A stretch of 64,000 nucleotides of DNA from an uncultured Gammaproteobacteria bacterium (GCA_913060975.1 CAJXVC010000005.1:248001-312000), one strand, 5' to 3'. Shown: positions 55,625 through 64,000, numbered from the stretch's first letter. Translations and numbers: made by a program. Notes: generated by a model from the sequence alone, not told the origin.

Positions 55625-56002
55625 ATGTACACACTCTCCGTCAAGAATGACTTTATCGCCCAACACTATCTGATCGGTGGTGACTGGGGGCCGGAGAATA
55701 ATCCCCATTCGCATCATTATGTGATGGAGGTGCGGCTGGAAGCGGCCGAGTTGGACCAGCATGGTTATCTGGTGGATATCGTCAAGATCGAAGCCGAGAT
55801 TGCCAAAGCCGTCGACTATTTTAGTGACAGCATGCTCAATGACTTGCCGGAATTCGCCGGTCTTAATCCCAGTCTCGAGCACTTTAGTCGTATTGCTTGT
55901 GAGAAGTTGCTGGCGGGAATCGAGCCGCCGGGCTCAGGCCGCTTTAGTATTCGCCTGTGGGAAAACGACACTTGCTGGGCGGCGTACACAAAAGATTTTT
56001 GA
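55625..56002 (+). CDS. 6-pyruvoyltetrahydropterin synthase/QueD-family protein with Glu at the catalytic Cys position
   Basis: 125 residues with a good site (GAGGAAG) upstream. The three zinc-ligand His residues are kept: H14 (FIAQH) and H28/H30 in NPHSHHY. The Cys found four residues before the HxH pair in PTPS and QueD is absent; position 24 is Glu (DWGPENNPH). Glu there is a hallmark described for PTPS-III proteins, which cleave dihydroneopterin triphosphate to 6-hydroxymethyldihydropterin. A C-terminal Glu (RLWEND) fits the family. It is the last gene on this strand and converges on the membrane genes. Confidence 0.87.
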   Translation: MYTLSVKNDFIAQHYLIGGDWGPENNPHSHHYVMEVRLEAAELDQHGYLVDIVKIEAEIAKAVDYFSDSMLNDLPEFAGLNPSLEHFSRIACEKLLAGIEPPGSGRFSIRLWENDTCWAAYTKDF

Positions 56003-56036
56003 TGGCTGTAGTGTGCGTGTTGCTAACTACTTTGAT

Positions 56037-57098
56037 TTAACTGTGAGTTGGCGCCGGGTCTAATGGTTTGTGCAAGCCAGGAAACAGCGCAGCTCCGGCA
56101 AGCAGGACCGCGACATCACGAAGCCGCATTAACACAATCAATGCGGCCGCTGCCGACAGGGGCAGTGCCAGTGCCTGAAACGCCCAGAATAGCGCCGCTT
56201 CTACACTGCCAATACCGCCCGGTAGCGGCAACAGAAATGCCAGACGGACGATAGTAAAGAGAAAGACAAACGTCGTCAGGCCTTGTTCGCCACCCAAGTC
56301 GATCCCCGCGAAGCCCAACAGTAACCAGAACTCGGCGATCATGGTCAGCCACGCCAAGAGTGAAACCAACAATGCTGCAATGAGTGCAGGGCGTTGTTGA
56401 CCCAGCAACGCTCGTAGTGACTCGTTGAGTTGTTCCCAATGACTATCCAATCGCGCAAGACGCGGATGATGTTGCCAGGGCCGGGTCAGGCGTTGGATCC
56501 AGCCGCGCACGCGTTGCGGTTGTGTCAACAGCACCCAGGCCAATACACCCATCGCCAGCAACAAGGCTAACAAGACACCGGCGATGAATTGCCAGTCAAC
56601 AAAATCGATCGCGCTGGTGGTGAGCAGGGCTAGTACTGCCAATAACAGAATCGCGAAGTTGATCCAGAGCTCATAGAAGCGATCGAGGCCGACGCTGAGC
56701 AAGGCCGAATGGCCTGGCACGCCATAGCGTTTCCACAGCCAATACACCTGTAATGGTTCGCCGCCGAACTGTGGGCCGGGGGTGACAAAACTGATGAGTT
56801 GTCCGGCTTGCCGTATGCGCAGTAGCTGGCCGAGTTTGACAGACAGGCCCATGGCGTTACTCAGCAGTTGCCAACGCCCGGCCAACAGCACAATCACGGC
56901 GACGTTGATTGCTATCCAGATTAGCCACTGTGCGGAGCGTAATTGAGTGATGGCCTGCATGAGGGCATCGGCGGGCAAGCGGCTGACAATCCACAATGCC
57001 AATCCGGCGGCGAGTGGCCAAGTCAGGTAATGCAGGATTGTGGTGTTGAGTTTCAAGCGCCGTCGTACCTGTTGAGCCAATGGTCGTCGGGCAACCAC
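56037..57098 (-). CDS. Multi-pass membrane protein of the lysylphosphatidylglycerol-synthase TM / UPF0104 family (flippase-like)
   Basis: 353 residues if it starts at GTG 57098, overlapping the upstream gene by 46 bases; alternatively TTG 57056, which overlaps the upstream stop (TTGA) and gives MKLNTTILHYL. About eight membrane helices. The conserved region LISFVTPGPQFGGEPLQVYWL and the closing LPLPGGIGSVEAALFWAF are typical of the family. Relatives move lipids or lipid-linked compounds across membranes. It shares a transcript with the phosphatidyltransferase. Confidence 0.85.
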   Translation of the reverse strand: MVARRPLAQQVRRRLKLNTTILHYLTWPLAAGLALWIVSRLPADALMQAITQLRSAQWLIWIAINVAVIVLLAGRWQLLSNAMGLSVKLGQLLRIRQAGQLISFVTPGPQFGGEPLQVYWLWKRYGVPGHSALLSVGLDRFYELWINFAILLLAVLALLTTSAIDFVDWQFIAGVLLALLLAMGVLAWVLLTQPQRVRGWIQRLTRPWQHHPRLARLDSHWEQLNESLRALLGQQRPALIAALLVSLLAWLTMIAEFWLLLGFAGIDLGGEQGLTTFVFLFTIVRLAFLLPLPGGIGSVEAALFWAFQALALPLSAAAALIVLMRLRDVAVLLAGAALFPGLHKPLDPAPTHS

Positions 57099-58234
57099 AA
57101 ACTATAGCGCCCGGTGCCAAACAACATCAGCCACACGACACCGCAAAATACGATGGCATCGATACTGTGCAGTTCATGGCCGGCAAAATAATTGGCCAAC
57201 AAACCGATCAACATCAAGCAGGCAGCGCGACCTGCAACGCCGGTAAGAATTAATGCACTGCCGAGAACAAAGCCGGCACCCACCAACGCACTTACCGTTC
57301 GACCGTCAGAGTCCAGGCCCGACCAAATGCCCGGAAGTCCGAGCGTGGCAATGAGTAGCACTACGATCAGCACACGCAGTGCCGGTTGCAGTACCGAGTA
57401 CGCTAGCGCACTCAGGCGGCGGAAAAAATGATCAGTGTTGGGGTTGTCGCGGCTAAGCCGGCCGCTGACAAATAACCAGTCGACAATAAAACCAATGAGC
57501 GCAGGCAGCATAAAAGCAAACCCGGCCAGCGTCGTGACCGGTGGATAAAACCACGGCCAAAGCGCGACGACGAGAAAGCCCATCTGAAAACCAGCCCAGG
57601 CACGTCGGTGCATGGCGGGTGGCAGGGGATAAATTGGCAGCCCTTGTTGTTTGCGCCAGATAAGCCCGCCGTGGAAGACATAGTAGGCGACACCGAACAG
57701 CAAGTAAGTCCAGTGCACCTGGCCATAACCAAAGGCCAGCAGTGAGGCGATGGCCAGACCGAGGGCATCACTCAGCATATCCAGTTCATTGCCCAGCAGG
57801 CTGCTGTGGCCAGTCTTGCGCGCCACATAACCATCGACGCGATCCAGTATGGCGCCGCAAAAATACAAGCTGCCCGGGACCCAGGCCATAACAGCTCCGA
57901 CCGGCCATTCCTGAAAGAGAAAGCCGGCCACGGCGGCCAGAAAATAGGCACGCAGCAGGGTAACGAGATTACCCCAACCCAGTGTGGCGTAGAGTTGTGT
58001 ATTTTCGTCGGGCCGATTGAGTTCTACGCGGCGCACGGCCTGATAACAAACAAAGGCCCATACCAGCATGGCTTGTAACAACCATTGCATGGCGCCACCG
58101 GTTTGCCAGCTATAAGCGAGTAATCCCGAAAGAACAAAAAGCGCGAGGGCGCCATAGAAGGCAAGCCACAGGAGCTCGAACAGCAGTTCTCTGGGAATGC
58201 TCTGCGAATCAGTGTCGCTTTCAGTGTCAGACAT
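57053..58234 (-). CDS. CDP-alcohol phosphatidyltransferase-family membrane enzyme
   Basis: 393 residues, long for the family because of extra C-terminal membrane helices. The complete signature D-G-x2-A-R-x8-G-x3-D-x3-D is present as DGYVAR, G and the two Asp of NELDMLSDALG. The enzyme would join an alcohol-containing headgroup to a CDP-linked lipid, or the reverse, in the inner membrane. The first of two overlapping membrane genes, it faces the pterin-type genes convergently. Confidence 0.88.
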   Translation of the reverse strand: MSDTESDTDSQSIPRELLFELLWLAFYGALALFVLSGLLAYSWQTGGAMQWLLQAMLVWAFVCYQAVRRVELNRPDENTQLYATLGWGNLVTLLRAYFLAAVAGFLFQEWPVGAVMAWVPGSLYFCGAILDRVDGYVARKTGHSSLLGNELDMLSDALGLAIASLLAFGYGQVHWTYLLFGVAYYVFHGGLIWRKQQGLPIYPLPPAMHRRAWAGFQMGFLVVALWPWFYPPVTTLAGFAFMLPALIGFIVDWLFVSGRLSRDNPNTDHFFRRLSALAYSVLQPALRVLIVVLLIATLGLPGIWSGLDSDGRTVSALVGAGFVLGSALILTGVAGRAACLMLIGLLANYFAGHELHSIDAIVFCGVVWLMLFGTGRYSLWLPDDHWLNRYDGA

Positions 58235-58353
58235 AGGGATTGCGTAGCTGAATAATGAGAAGTTACAAAACGAGAAGGTCGAAAATGGCTAATCGCAGAG
58301 TAGGTGAAGAGTAACTTGGCTGCACGAGATATTAAAGATTGATCCAACCTTGT

Positions 58354-58391
58354 TCCGTACGAGTCGAGGATGACGCCTGGACTCGTACGGA
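58354..58391. promoter_or_regulatory. 12-bp perfect inverted repeat in the gap before the phosphatidyltransferase gene
   Basis: TCCGTACGAGTC (58354-58365) pairs with GACTCGTACGGA (58380-58391) around a 14-base loop. It lies after the hydrolase stop and about 120 bases upstream of the phosphatidyltransferase start, both on the minus strand. No T-run follows, so it may be an operator or an inefficient terminator. Confidence 0.55.
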
Positions 58392-58419
58392 TTAGAATTC
58401 AATCCAGTCGCAAAACAGG

Positions 58420-59733
58420 TTAAGGCTGTAGCCCCTGATAGATCAGATTACGTGCCACCTCACCCATATTAGCGGCTCCGGGGCGACGTTGGCCCTGGGC
58501 CTGAATCATCGACAGCCAGAAAATGTTGTTGGCCGGATCAATCCAGAATGAAGTACCTGCCGCGCCGGCCCAATTGTAAGTGCCGGGGCCTGCAGGTGTG
58601 CCTGCGGCCTGTGGATCGTAAGTCACCGCGAAGTCGACACCAAAGCCGACACCAGGCTGGCCAACACCACCGATGGCATATTGCATGGACTCTTCACCAG
58701 TCAGGCTGTTAGTGCGCATGATGCGCACCGATTCGGGTGACAAAATGCGAGTGCCTTCAAGTTCACCTTCGTTAACGAGCATCTGAATAAAGCGGGCGTA
58801 GTCGTGGGTTGATGACACCAGACCGCCGCCACCAGACTCGATACGATCAGGGTTCAGATAGCTGGGACGGTCAGCACGATGTGGTTGCTGGGCGAGTTGA
58901 TTGCGCTCGGTATCCCAGTAGTGAACTTCGGCGAACCGCGCCTGATCCTCAGGCGCAACATAAAAACGCGTGTCCATCATGTCCAGGGGTTCGAAAAGCT
59001 GGGTGCGTAAGAACTCACCAAAACTCATACCGGTAATCTGTTGCACGATGTAGCCTTGAATATCGACACCGATGGAGTAGTACCACTGGGCGCCAGGCTG
59101 AGCGAGTAAAGGAATGTCAGCGACCTTGGCGACAAGTTCGTCGAGATCGTCAGAGGCCAATACTGCCTGATCGCGAAAGGCGGTGTTAACCGGATCATCG
59201 CCGAACAAGCCGTAGCCAAAACCGGCAGTGTGATTAAGCAGTTCACGCATGGTGGGTTGGCGCTCCAGCGGTTCCAGTTCCACATTGCCGTTGTCATCGT
59301 AGCTGGCAAGTACCTGAAGATCCGCGAATTCGGGAATGAATTTACTAAGTGGATCGTCGAAATCCCAGTGCCCGTCTTCCCACAACATCATCAAGGCAAC
59401 GCCGGTCACCGGCTTGCTCATGGAATAGATGCGAAACAGGGAGTCTTTGGTCATGGGCGTGTTGTCTTCCAGACGCGCCAGTCCGGCCGATTCAAAGGTA
59501 GCTACTTCGCCGTCTTTGGCGAGCATCCAGACCATACCGGCGACATCCTGATCGGCGACGATTTCACGCATGGCCGAATCCAGTTTGTCGACGCCTTCCT
59601 GGCTAAAGCCAGCCGCTTCGGCACCGGCTTCGGTTTGTGGCCAGGTGTCAGCAGCCAGTGAACTTGCACTAAGCCAGCAGCCGAAGGTTAGTATAAGCAG
59701 GCGGCTGACATGGCCGGTTGGGTGCTTGATCAC
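58420..59733 (-). CDS. Serine beta-lactamase-related hydrolase (class C / esterase VIII-like), exported
   Basis: 437 residues with a signal peptide (LLILTFGCWLSASSLAAD). SxxK is in YSMSKPVTG; a Tyr motif is WYYSIGVDIQG; the third-motif region near the end reads NWAGAAGTSFWIDP. Family members include AmpC-like enzymes, D-aminopeptidases and esterases; true AmpC is about 380 residues and has YxN, so an esterase or peptidase is more likely. Single gene. Confidence 0.88.
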   Translation of the reverse strand: MIKHPTGHVSRLLILTFGCWLSASSLAADTWPQTEAGAEAAGFSQEGVDKLDSAMREIVADQDVAGMVWMLAKDGEVATFESAGLARLEDNTPMTKDSLFRIYSMSKPVTGVALMMLWEDGHWDFDDPLSKFIPEFADLQVLASYDDNGNVELEPLERQPTMRELLNHTAGFGYGLFGDDPVNTAFRDQAVLASDDLDELVAKVADIPLLAQPGAQWYYSIGVDIQGYIVQQITGMSFGEFLRTQLFEPLDMMDTRFYVAPEDQARFAEVHYWDTERNQLAQQPHRADRPSYLNPDRIESGGGGLVSSTHDYARFIQMLVNEGELEGTRILSPESVRIMRTNSLTGEESMQYAIGGVGQPGVGFGVDFAVTYDPQAAGTPAGPGTYNWAGAAGTSFWIDPANNIFWLSMIQAQGQRRPGAANMGEVARNLIYQGLQP

Positions 59734-59912
59734 GATAAAACTCCTTTCATTGCTCTTATTCTTGATATCGGTGCTGAGCGGAAGCGCGCAGACCGTTAGT
59801 GCGATGACTCCAAGACAGAGTCTAGACCAATGCTGCTCGTTTGGGCAGGGCCGAGTGCCGTGTTCGAAGGTTTGCCCGACGCAGTAATGGCCCGCTATTT
59901 TGCGGGCTTCGC

Positions 59913-62054
59913 CTAGAAGCGCAGCTTGACGCCACCGTTGATGACGAAACCATCCAGTGGCGCATAGATATCGGTAAATTGCGGATCAGAGATCGGGCCC
60001 GAGTAGATGCTGCCGTAACGGGTCTGGCGGGTATCGGTGAAGTTTTCGAAGTTCAGGAAGAGTGAGTTGTCGTCACCAAAGGTCTTTTCCGTCATCAGCC
60101 CGGTAATCCAGTAGTCTCGACTTTCACTGCCATCGCCCAGTAGTTGCTCACTATAGTAGTAGGCTTCCAGCCCGATGCGGATGTCTCCCTCAGTTTCATA
60201 GACCAACACCGTATTGATGCGATTGGGCACCAGCGGGTAATCGCTGTCCCTGTCGCCATCATGCTCCTGCACATCTGTATGGGTGTAGCCCAGAAACAGT
60301 TTGAAATCCTGCCAGCGCCATACCGCATTGATTTCAGTGCCGCGGGTGTCGATGTAATCTATCGGCTGTACGAAACGTAGCAGGTTGTCGTCACCTCGTT
60401 GCAGACGCAATGGATTGTCGACTCGCGTATAAAACAGCAGGACATTGAGGTCCAGAGAGATATTGTAGGCCAGCGCAAAACTGTGATTGATGTCGAGATT
60501 GAATCCGGCGGATTCTTCTGCCTCGAGTGATTCGGATTGCAGAGGCAGGATATCGCGAAACTGCTGGCGCTCGGCATCTTCGGTGAACAGATCCGGTTCC
60601 TTGTAACCCAGACCACCGCCAATGCGAATATTGGTGTCCGGGCCGGGGGTAAATAGCAATGACAGGCGAGGCAACAAGAAGCTGCCATAGTCTGATGTAT
60701 CGTCCAAGCGCAGGCCGGCTTCCAGCGTCCAGCGTTCGGCGAGGGGGCGCGTGCCCTGCACAAAGGCGCCAACGGTGTGCTTGTTGAAATCCTGTACAAA
60801 ACCTTGTTGTGCGTTGGCTTGCTCGAATTCCTCGGTCCACAAATTCAAGCCCATCACCCAGTCGAGGTCCTGACGTGCGCTCGAGCCCACCAGATGTGCC
60901 TCACTGAATGTGGACAGCTGGGCACCGTTGAACTGGAACCCGGGCACGACCAGATCGCGATCGAAATGATTGCCGCTATTGCGTAATACCAGCTCGTTGC
61001 CAGACGCAAACTGGCGGCGATACTCAAGCTGACTGGTTACCCGCTCAGTGCTGCTGGACTCGAAATAGGCCGGACTGGTGGCATTGCCTTCGATATAGCG
61101 CATATCCCCACCAAGGCGATCTTCTACCGCCACGTTGATGCCGCCATTGAATTCGTAATTGTCACCGCTGAGGAAGAGTCGTGGATTAAAGGACCAACGC
61201 TCGAACTCGGGTATGGCGCTGAGTCCGTTATCTGCCGGGTCGTAGGCATCGGCACGGTTATAGGAGGTGAACAGAGTGCCACCAACGATTGTGCCGTCGC
61301 CAGTGTCCCGCTGGCCAGCAAAGAAACCGCTTACATCCTGGCCGCCGGCGGAGGTGGCATTGACGAGCAAGGAGGCTTCCGGCTCTGCTTCGGGGGTCCG
61401 CGTGACCATGTTGACCAGGCCGGCAATAGCACCACCGCCATAAAGAGTTGAGCTGGCACCTTTTATAATTTCCACATGCTGCAGATCCAGCGGTGCGATC
61501 TGCAGCAGGCTGAGACCGCCTGAAAAACCGCCATAGAGCGGCATGCTGTCGCGCAATAGTTGCGTATAGCGGCCGTCGAGCCCTTGAATGCGAATGCTGG
61601 AATTGAAACTGGTAGCCGAAGTTTGTTGAACCTGAATGCCGGTACTCTCATTGAGCAGCATGCGAATATCGCCCGGTTTCATGCTTGCCTTTTCGTTGAT
61701 CTCCTCGCCGCCCAGCACTTCGACTCGCGTGGGTTGTTCGGCAAAGCTGCGCCGGTTTCTCGTTGAGGTGACAACGATCTGTTCTATCTCCTCGCCATGT
61801 TCTGCTTCCTGCTCTTCTTCCTGAGCGAGCGCGGGGTTGAGGGTGCCCAGTAAAAACAGCGCAGACAGCAACATCGGACGCAACACAGTGGGCAGTACTG
61901 AAGAAAGTGGCGGTAGTTTGGCGAATGCCGGGAAATCTGCAGCGGCCGGACGCCCAGCTTTGCGGAGCAGGCCAGCGTGCTGCTTGAAATTGAGAGAGGG
62001 TGACAGCAAACAGAGCCGGGTCAATGTCGGCAGCAGTAATTCTGAATATCGCAT
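59913..62054 (-). CDS. TonB-dependent outer-membrane receptor, second
   Basis: 713 residues if it starts at ATG 62054. An in-frame ATG at 61874 would begin directly with a clean signal peptide (MLLSALFLLGTLNPALAQ) and give about 653 residues; neither has a strong ribosome site. A TonB-box-like EQIVVTSTR is followed by the plug (VEIIKGASSTLYGGGAIAGLVNM) and a barrel ending in LRF. FepA/CirA-like; ligand unknown. A strong hairpin lies 46-76 bases upstream of the first ATG. Confidence 0.9.
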   Translation of the reverse strand: MRYSELLLPTLTRLCLLSPSLNFKQHAGLLRKAGRPAAADFPAFAKLPPLSSVLPTVLRPMLLSALFLLGTLNPALAQEEEQEAEHGEEIEQIVVTSTRNRRSFAEQPTRVEVLGGEEINEKASMKPGDIRMLLNESTGIQVQQTSATSFNSSIRIQGLDGRYTQLLRDSMPLYGGFSGGLSLLQIAPLDLQHVEIIKGASSTLYGGGAIAGLVNMVTRTPEAEPEASLLVNATSAGGQDVSGFFAGQRDTGDGTIVGGTLFTSYNRADAYDPADNGLSAIPEFERWSFNPRLFLSGDNYEFNGGINVAVEDRLGGDMRYIEGNATSPAYFESSSTERVTSQLEYRRQFASGNELVLRNSGNHFDRDLVVPGFQFNGAQLSTFSEAHLVGSSARQDLDWVMGLNLWTEEFEQANAQQGFVQDFNKHTVGAFVQGTRPLAERWTLEAGLRLDDTSDYGSFLLPRLSLLFTPGPDTNIRIGGGLGYKEPDLFTEDAERQQFRDILPLQSESLEAEESAGFNLDINHSFALAYNISLDLNVLLFYTRVDNPLRLQRGDDNLLRFVQPIDYIDTRGTEINAVWRWQDFKLFLGYTHTDVQEHDGDRDSDYPLVPNRINTVLVYETEGDIRIGLEAYYYSEQLLGDGSESRDYWITGLMTEKTFGDDNSLFLNFENFTDTRQTRYGSIYSGPISDPQFTDIYAPLDGFVINGGVKLRF

Positions 62055-62099
62055 GGGCGGGGCAGAGTTATTATTCGTGCGGGTATCCTAACATCGATC

Positions 62100-62130
62100 G
62101 GGTATGATTTCAGTTGCAGGAATCATACCC
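62100..62130. promoter_or_regulatory. 10-bp perfect inverted repeat upstream of the second TonB receptor
   Basis: GGGTATGATT (62100-62109) and AATCATACCC (62121-62130) flank an 11-base loop, 46-76 bases before the longer receptor start. No T-run follows in either direction. It could be an operator or an RNA hairpin in the leader. It does not match a Fur box. Confidence 0.6.
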
Positions 62131-62175
62131 AGGCATCTGCAGAATTGGCTGCTTCAAGGTGTCGATTTACAGCGT

Positions 62176-62955
62176 CTAATCAGAGTACTCGCAGCAACCG
62201 GCGATAATATTGCACCAGCGCTGCACCATCAGATCATCACTGATCTTGTCCTGCCGTAGTTCCAGCATCAAGTTGGGGATTCCGGGCTTGCGACCTTGCT
62301 TGGTTAGCGTGAAATCGCAATCTTCAGTGACTTCATAGGGCTGGTTATCGCCGATCTTATCTTCAGTGGCGCCCACTCTGGTACGCAAACCGGTAAGCAT
62401 TTTTTTGGCCCATTCCGAGCTGACTTGTTCTGTATGGTTGTAGCACACACCGATAGACCAGGGGCGCTCTTCGCCATGCAGGCTGGGTGTGAAGCTGTGA
62501 ATACTCAGCAGGCGAACGTTGTCGCGGTCGCGCCGGCTAATCACACTGGCGATGGCTTGCTGATAAGGGTCTAGTAATGTGCGGCTGCGCCGCGAGGCTT
62601 CCAGCTTGTCGATATCGGCATTGCCGGGTACGACTATGTTGTCGCTTTGACCAAGAATGGATTCCGGGTGTCCGGCCGGGCGATTGCAATCAATTACCAG
62701 ACGAGAATAGTTACTGAGAATCAATGCGGCATCCAGTCGGGCTGAGAGTTTGCGCGCCAGCTCGGCGGCGCCAGCATCCCAGGCAATATGGCTGGCCAGT
62801 TGTTCGTCGGTCAGGCCGAGGTTGTTTAGTCGTTCCGGTATGCGATTCGAGGCATGGTCGCACACTATTACGATGGGGCTTTCGCCCATGGTGCGAATCA
62901 CTTCATAGGCACCAGGTTCGTTGGCATCGAGTAAAACAGCTTCGCGCGCGTTCAT
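62176..62955 (-). CDS. N-formylglutamate amidohydrolase-family protein
   Basis: I use ATG 62955 (259 residues), where family similarity begins (LLDANEPGAYEVI); the frame reaches TTG 63039 and could start there or at TTG 63021, close after the preceding gene's GAGGAG. Motifs include VIVCDHASNRIPERL, SHIAWDAGAAELARKL, LVIDCNRPAGHPESI and a late LMLELRQD. Such enzymes cleave N-formylglutamate or similar N-acylamino acids using metal bound by His and Asp. No histidine-degradation genes are adjacent, so the substrate is open. It follows the transglutaminase-like gene on the same strand. Confidence 0.85.
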   Translation of the reverse strand: MNAREAVLLDANEPGAYEVIRTMGESPIVIVCDHASNRIPERLNNLGLTDEQLASHIAWDAGAAELARKLSARLDAALILSNYSRLVIDCNRPAGHPESILGQSDNIVVPGNADIDKLEASRRSRTLLDPYQQAIASVISRRDRDNVRLLSIHSFTPSLHGEERPWSIGVCYNHTEQVSSEWAKKMLTGLRTRVGATEDKIGDNQPYEVTEDCDFTLTKQGRKPGIPNLMLELRQDKISDDLMVQRWCNIIAGCCEYSD

Positions 62956-63028
62956 CTTGAAAGGTTCTTGTTGTGTCTGTGCATTCGATTGGTTCTTTTC
63001 TCTATTGTCTTTCCCGTTCAACTCTCCA

Positions 63029-63841
63029 TTACTCCTCAATCACTTCGTCTGCGAGTACTTTGAAACTCTTCAACAAGGTTTCACCAAAGCTGTTGCTGAG
63101 TGATACGTCAGTAGCATCACGGCCTCGCGCCATGAGGATGCGGCCATACAGTCGTTTGTTGTTACGTGGATCAAAGGTATGCCACTCGCCATCGAGATAG
63201 GCTTCAAACCAGGCTGCAAAATCCATCTCGGCATAAGGTGGTGGCATGCCGATGTCGCTAAGATAGCCAGTGCAGTATCGTGCCGGGATGTTCAGGCAGC
63301 GGCAGAAAGTGACGGCCAAATGAGTATAGTCACGGCATACGCCTTTGCCTTCCTGATAAACCTGTGCGGCGGTCATTGTGTTACGTGCATGTTCGTAGCC
63401 AAATTCGATGTGGTTGTGTACAAAATCACAGATTGCTTGTACACGATGCCAGCCAGTTGGGCCATTGCCAAAAAGGCGCCATGCCTCATTCGATAACAAA
63501 TCAGTTTCACAGTAGCGACTGCCAAGTAAGTAAACCAGCGTCTCTTCCGGAAGTGTCTGCACCGGATACTGTTGTGCATTTGGAGACACGCGATCGGGTT
63601 CCCCGGAATCACGAATCATGGTGTCGTTGGAAATTTTGGTATCGCCGGGCATCAGGGTCAGGCGGGTGACCCAATTGCCATACAAATCACGATAGCCACT
63701 TAGTTCCAGTGGCGGATCGGTCATGATCTGATCGGGGGAGAGCAAATAGGGTGCGCGCGATGAGTGCACATTGAGTGTCAATATCATCGGGGTAGGCTGT
63801 GTGCAGCTAAATACCATTTCGTAGCCGAGACGGATTTTCAT
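63029..63841 (-). CDS. Transglutaminase-like (bacterial) domain protein
   Basis: ATG 63841 follows AGGAGA by about 7 bases; 270 residues beginning MKIRLGYEMVFSC. The N-terminal beta domain is followed by a transglutaminase-like core with the nucleophile in GVCRDYTH and Asp in HTFDPRNN. Where classical members have His before AWFEAYL, this protein reads MDFAAWFEAYL, so Ala replaces the expected His. The same clade probably shares this change; whether it is catalytic is unclear. It overlaps or abuts the amidohydrolase gene in one operon. Confidence 0.87.
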   Translation of the reverse strand: MKIRLGYEMVFSCTQPTPMILTLNVHSSRAPYLLSPDQIMTDPPLELSGYRDLYGNWVTRLTLMPGDTKISNDTMIRDSGEPDRVSPNAQQYPVQTLPEETLVYLLGSRYCETDLLSNEAWRLFGNGPTGWHRVQAICDFVHNHIEFGYEHARNTMTAAQVYQEGKGVCRDYTHLAVTFCRCLNIPARYCTGYLSDIGMPPPYAEMDFAAWFEAYLDGEWHTFDPRNNKRLYGRILMARGRDATDVSLSNSFGETLLKSFKVLADEVIEE

Positions 63842-64000
63842 GCAAGGTTCTCCTGGCGGAACGGCCAAGAGTGTAATTGGCAATTCGGTATGATCGTTGG
63901 GTTAACCGAGATTCCGCGATTAGTGCGGATTCGAATGTTGAGTACCGGTGTTGGTAGAAGGGTTGTGAGCCGATGCCGAGAGACATGGCGAACTATAAAG

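Overview
The window is chromosomal DNA of a Gram-negative bacterium, most likely a free-living, probably marine or aquatic gammaproteobacterium. The grounds are TonB-dependent receptors, RND efflux pumps, lipoprotein and Tat signals, a CorA/DacB/DeaD gene set and a moderately GC-rich, gene-dense layout. This placement is inference from gene content; no rRNA or tRNA gene is present to fix it.

Layout. (1) 1-4.8 kb: the end of a luciferase-like monooxygenase, a bidirectional terminator, a TonB receptor, a secreted cupin and a TetR repressor. (2) 4.9-14.1 kb: two RND efflux operons in the same direction (adaptor plus permease each, no outer-membrane channel). The first diverges from tetR across three evenly spaced TGACA-N3-TGTCA operators. 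The operons are separated by a cluster of GGACACCC-headed repeats. (3) 14.4-18.2 kb: an exported M1 aminopeptidase and a subclass B3-type metallo-beta-lactamase with Gln at the first zinc position. (4) 18.2-34.5 kb: a defence island. It holds an SNF2-family helicase; a tightly coupled Fic / N6-adenine methyltransferase / helicase-nuclease operon behind a cluster of TCGACATAT sites; a convergent reverse transcriptase-nitrilase fusion (the DRT type 1 / UG1 architecture); and a divergent EVE-like HNH endonuclease. (5) 34.6-49.3 kb: mixed accessory and housekeeping genes. These are a PQQ-type sugar dehydrogenase, a Tat-exported FMN hydroxyacid oxidase with a CxxCH motif, an alpha/beta hydrolase, a second Fic protein with a possible convergent antitoxin ORF, an NYN-LOTUS protein, a lipoprotein, a haem-motif/propeller lipoprotein, DeaD, CorA, a DacB-like carboxypeptidase and an SDR. 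(6) 49.5-58.2 kb: a candidate uncharacterised biosynthetic cluster. It combines a GT4 glycosyltransferase, a SAM methyltransferase, YceI, GTP cyclohydrolase II, a reductase-only RibD, an MDR dehydrogenase, a PTPS-family protein with Glu at the usual catalytic Cys, a flippase-like membrane protein and a CDP-alcohol phosphatidyltransferase. (7) 58.4-64 kb: a serine beta-lactamase-like hydrolase, a TonB receptor, an N-formylglutamate amidohydrolase-like protein and a transglutaminase-like protein.

Two places best fit the idea of an undescribed system. One is the Fic-methyltransferase-nuclease operon with its SNF2 helicase: class II Fic is translationally coupled to a large beta-class methyltransferase. 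The other is the pyrimidine/pterin-type cluster at 49.5-58.2 kb. A window-wide oddity is that many gene gaps carry a short, degenerate tandem array whose unit length differs at each locus (9, 10, 12, 13, about 14 and 18 bp). One 12-bp array lies inside a coding sequence.
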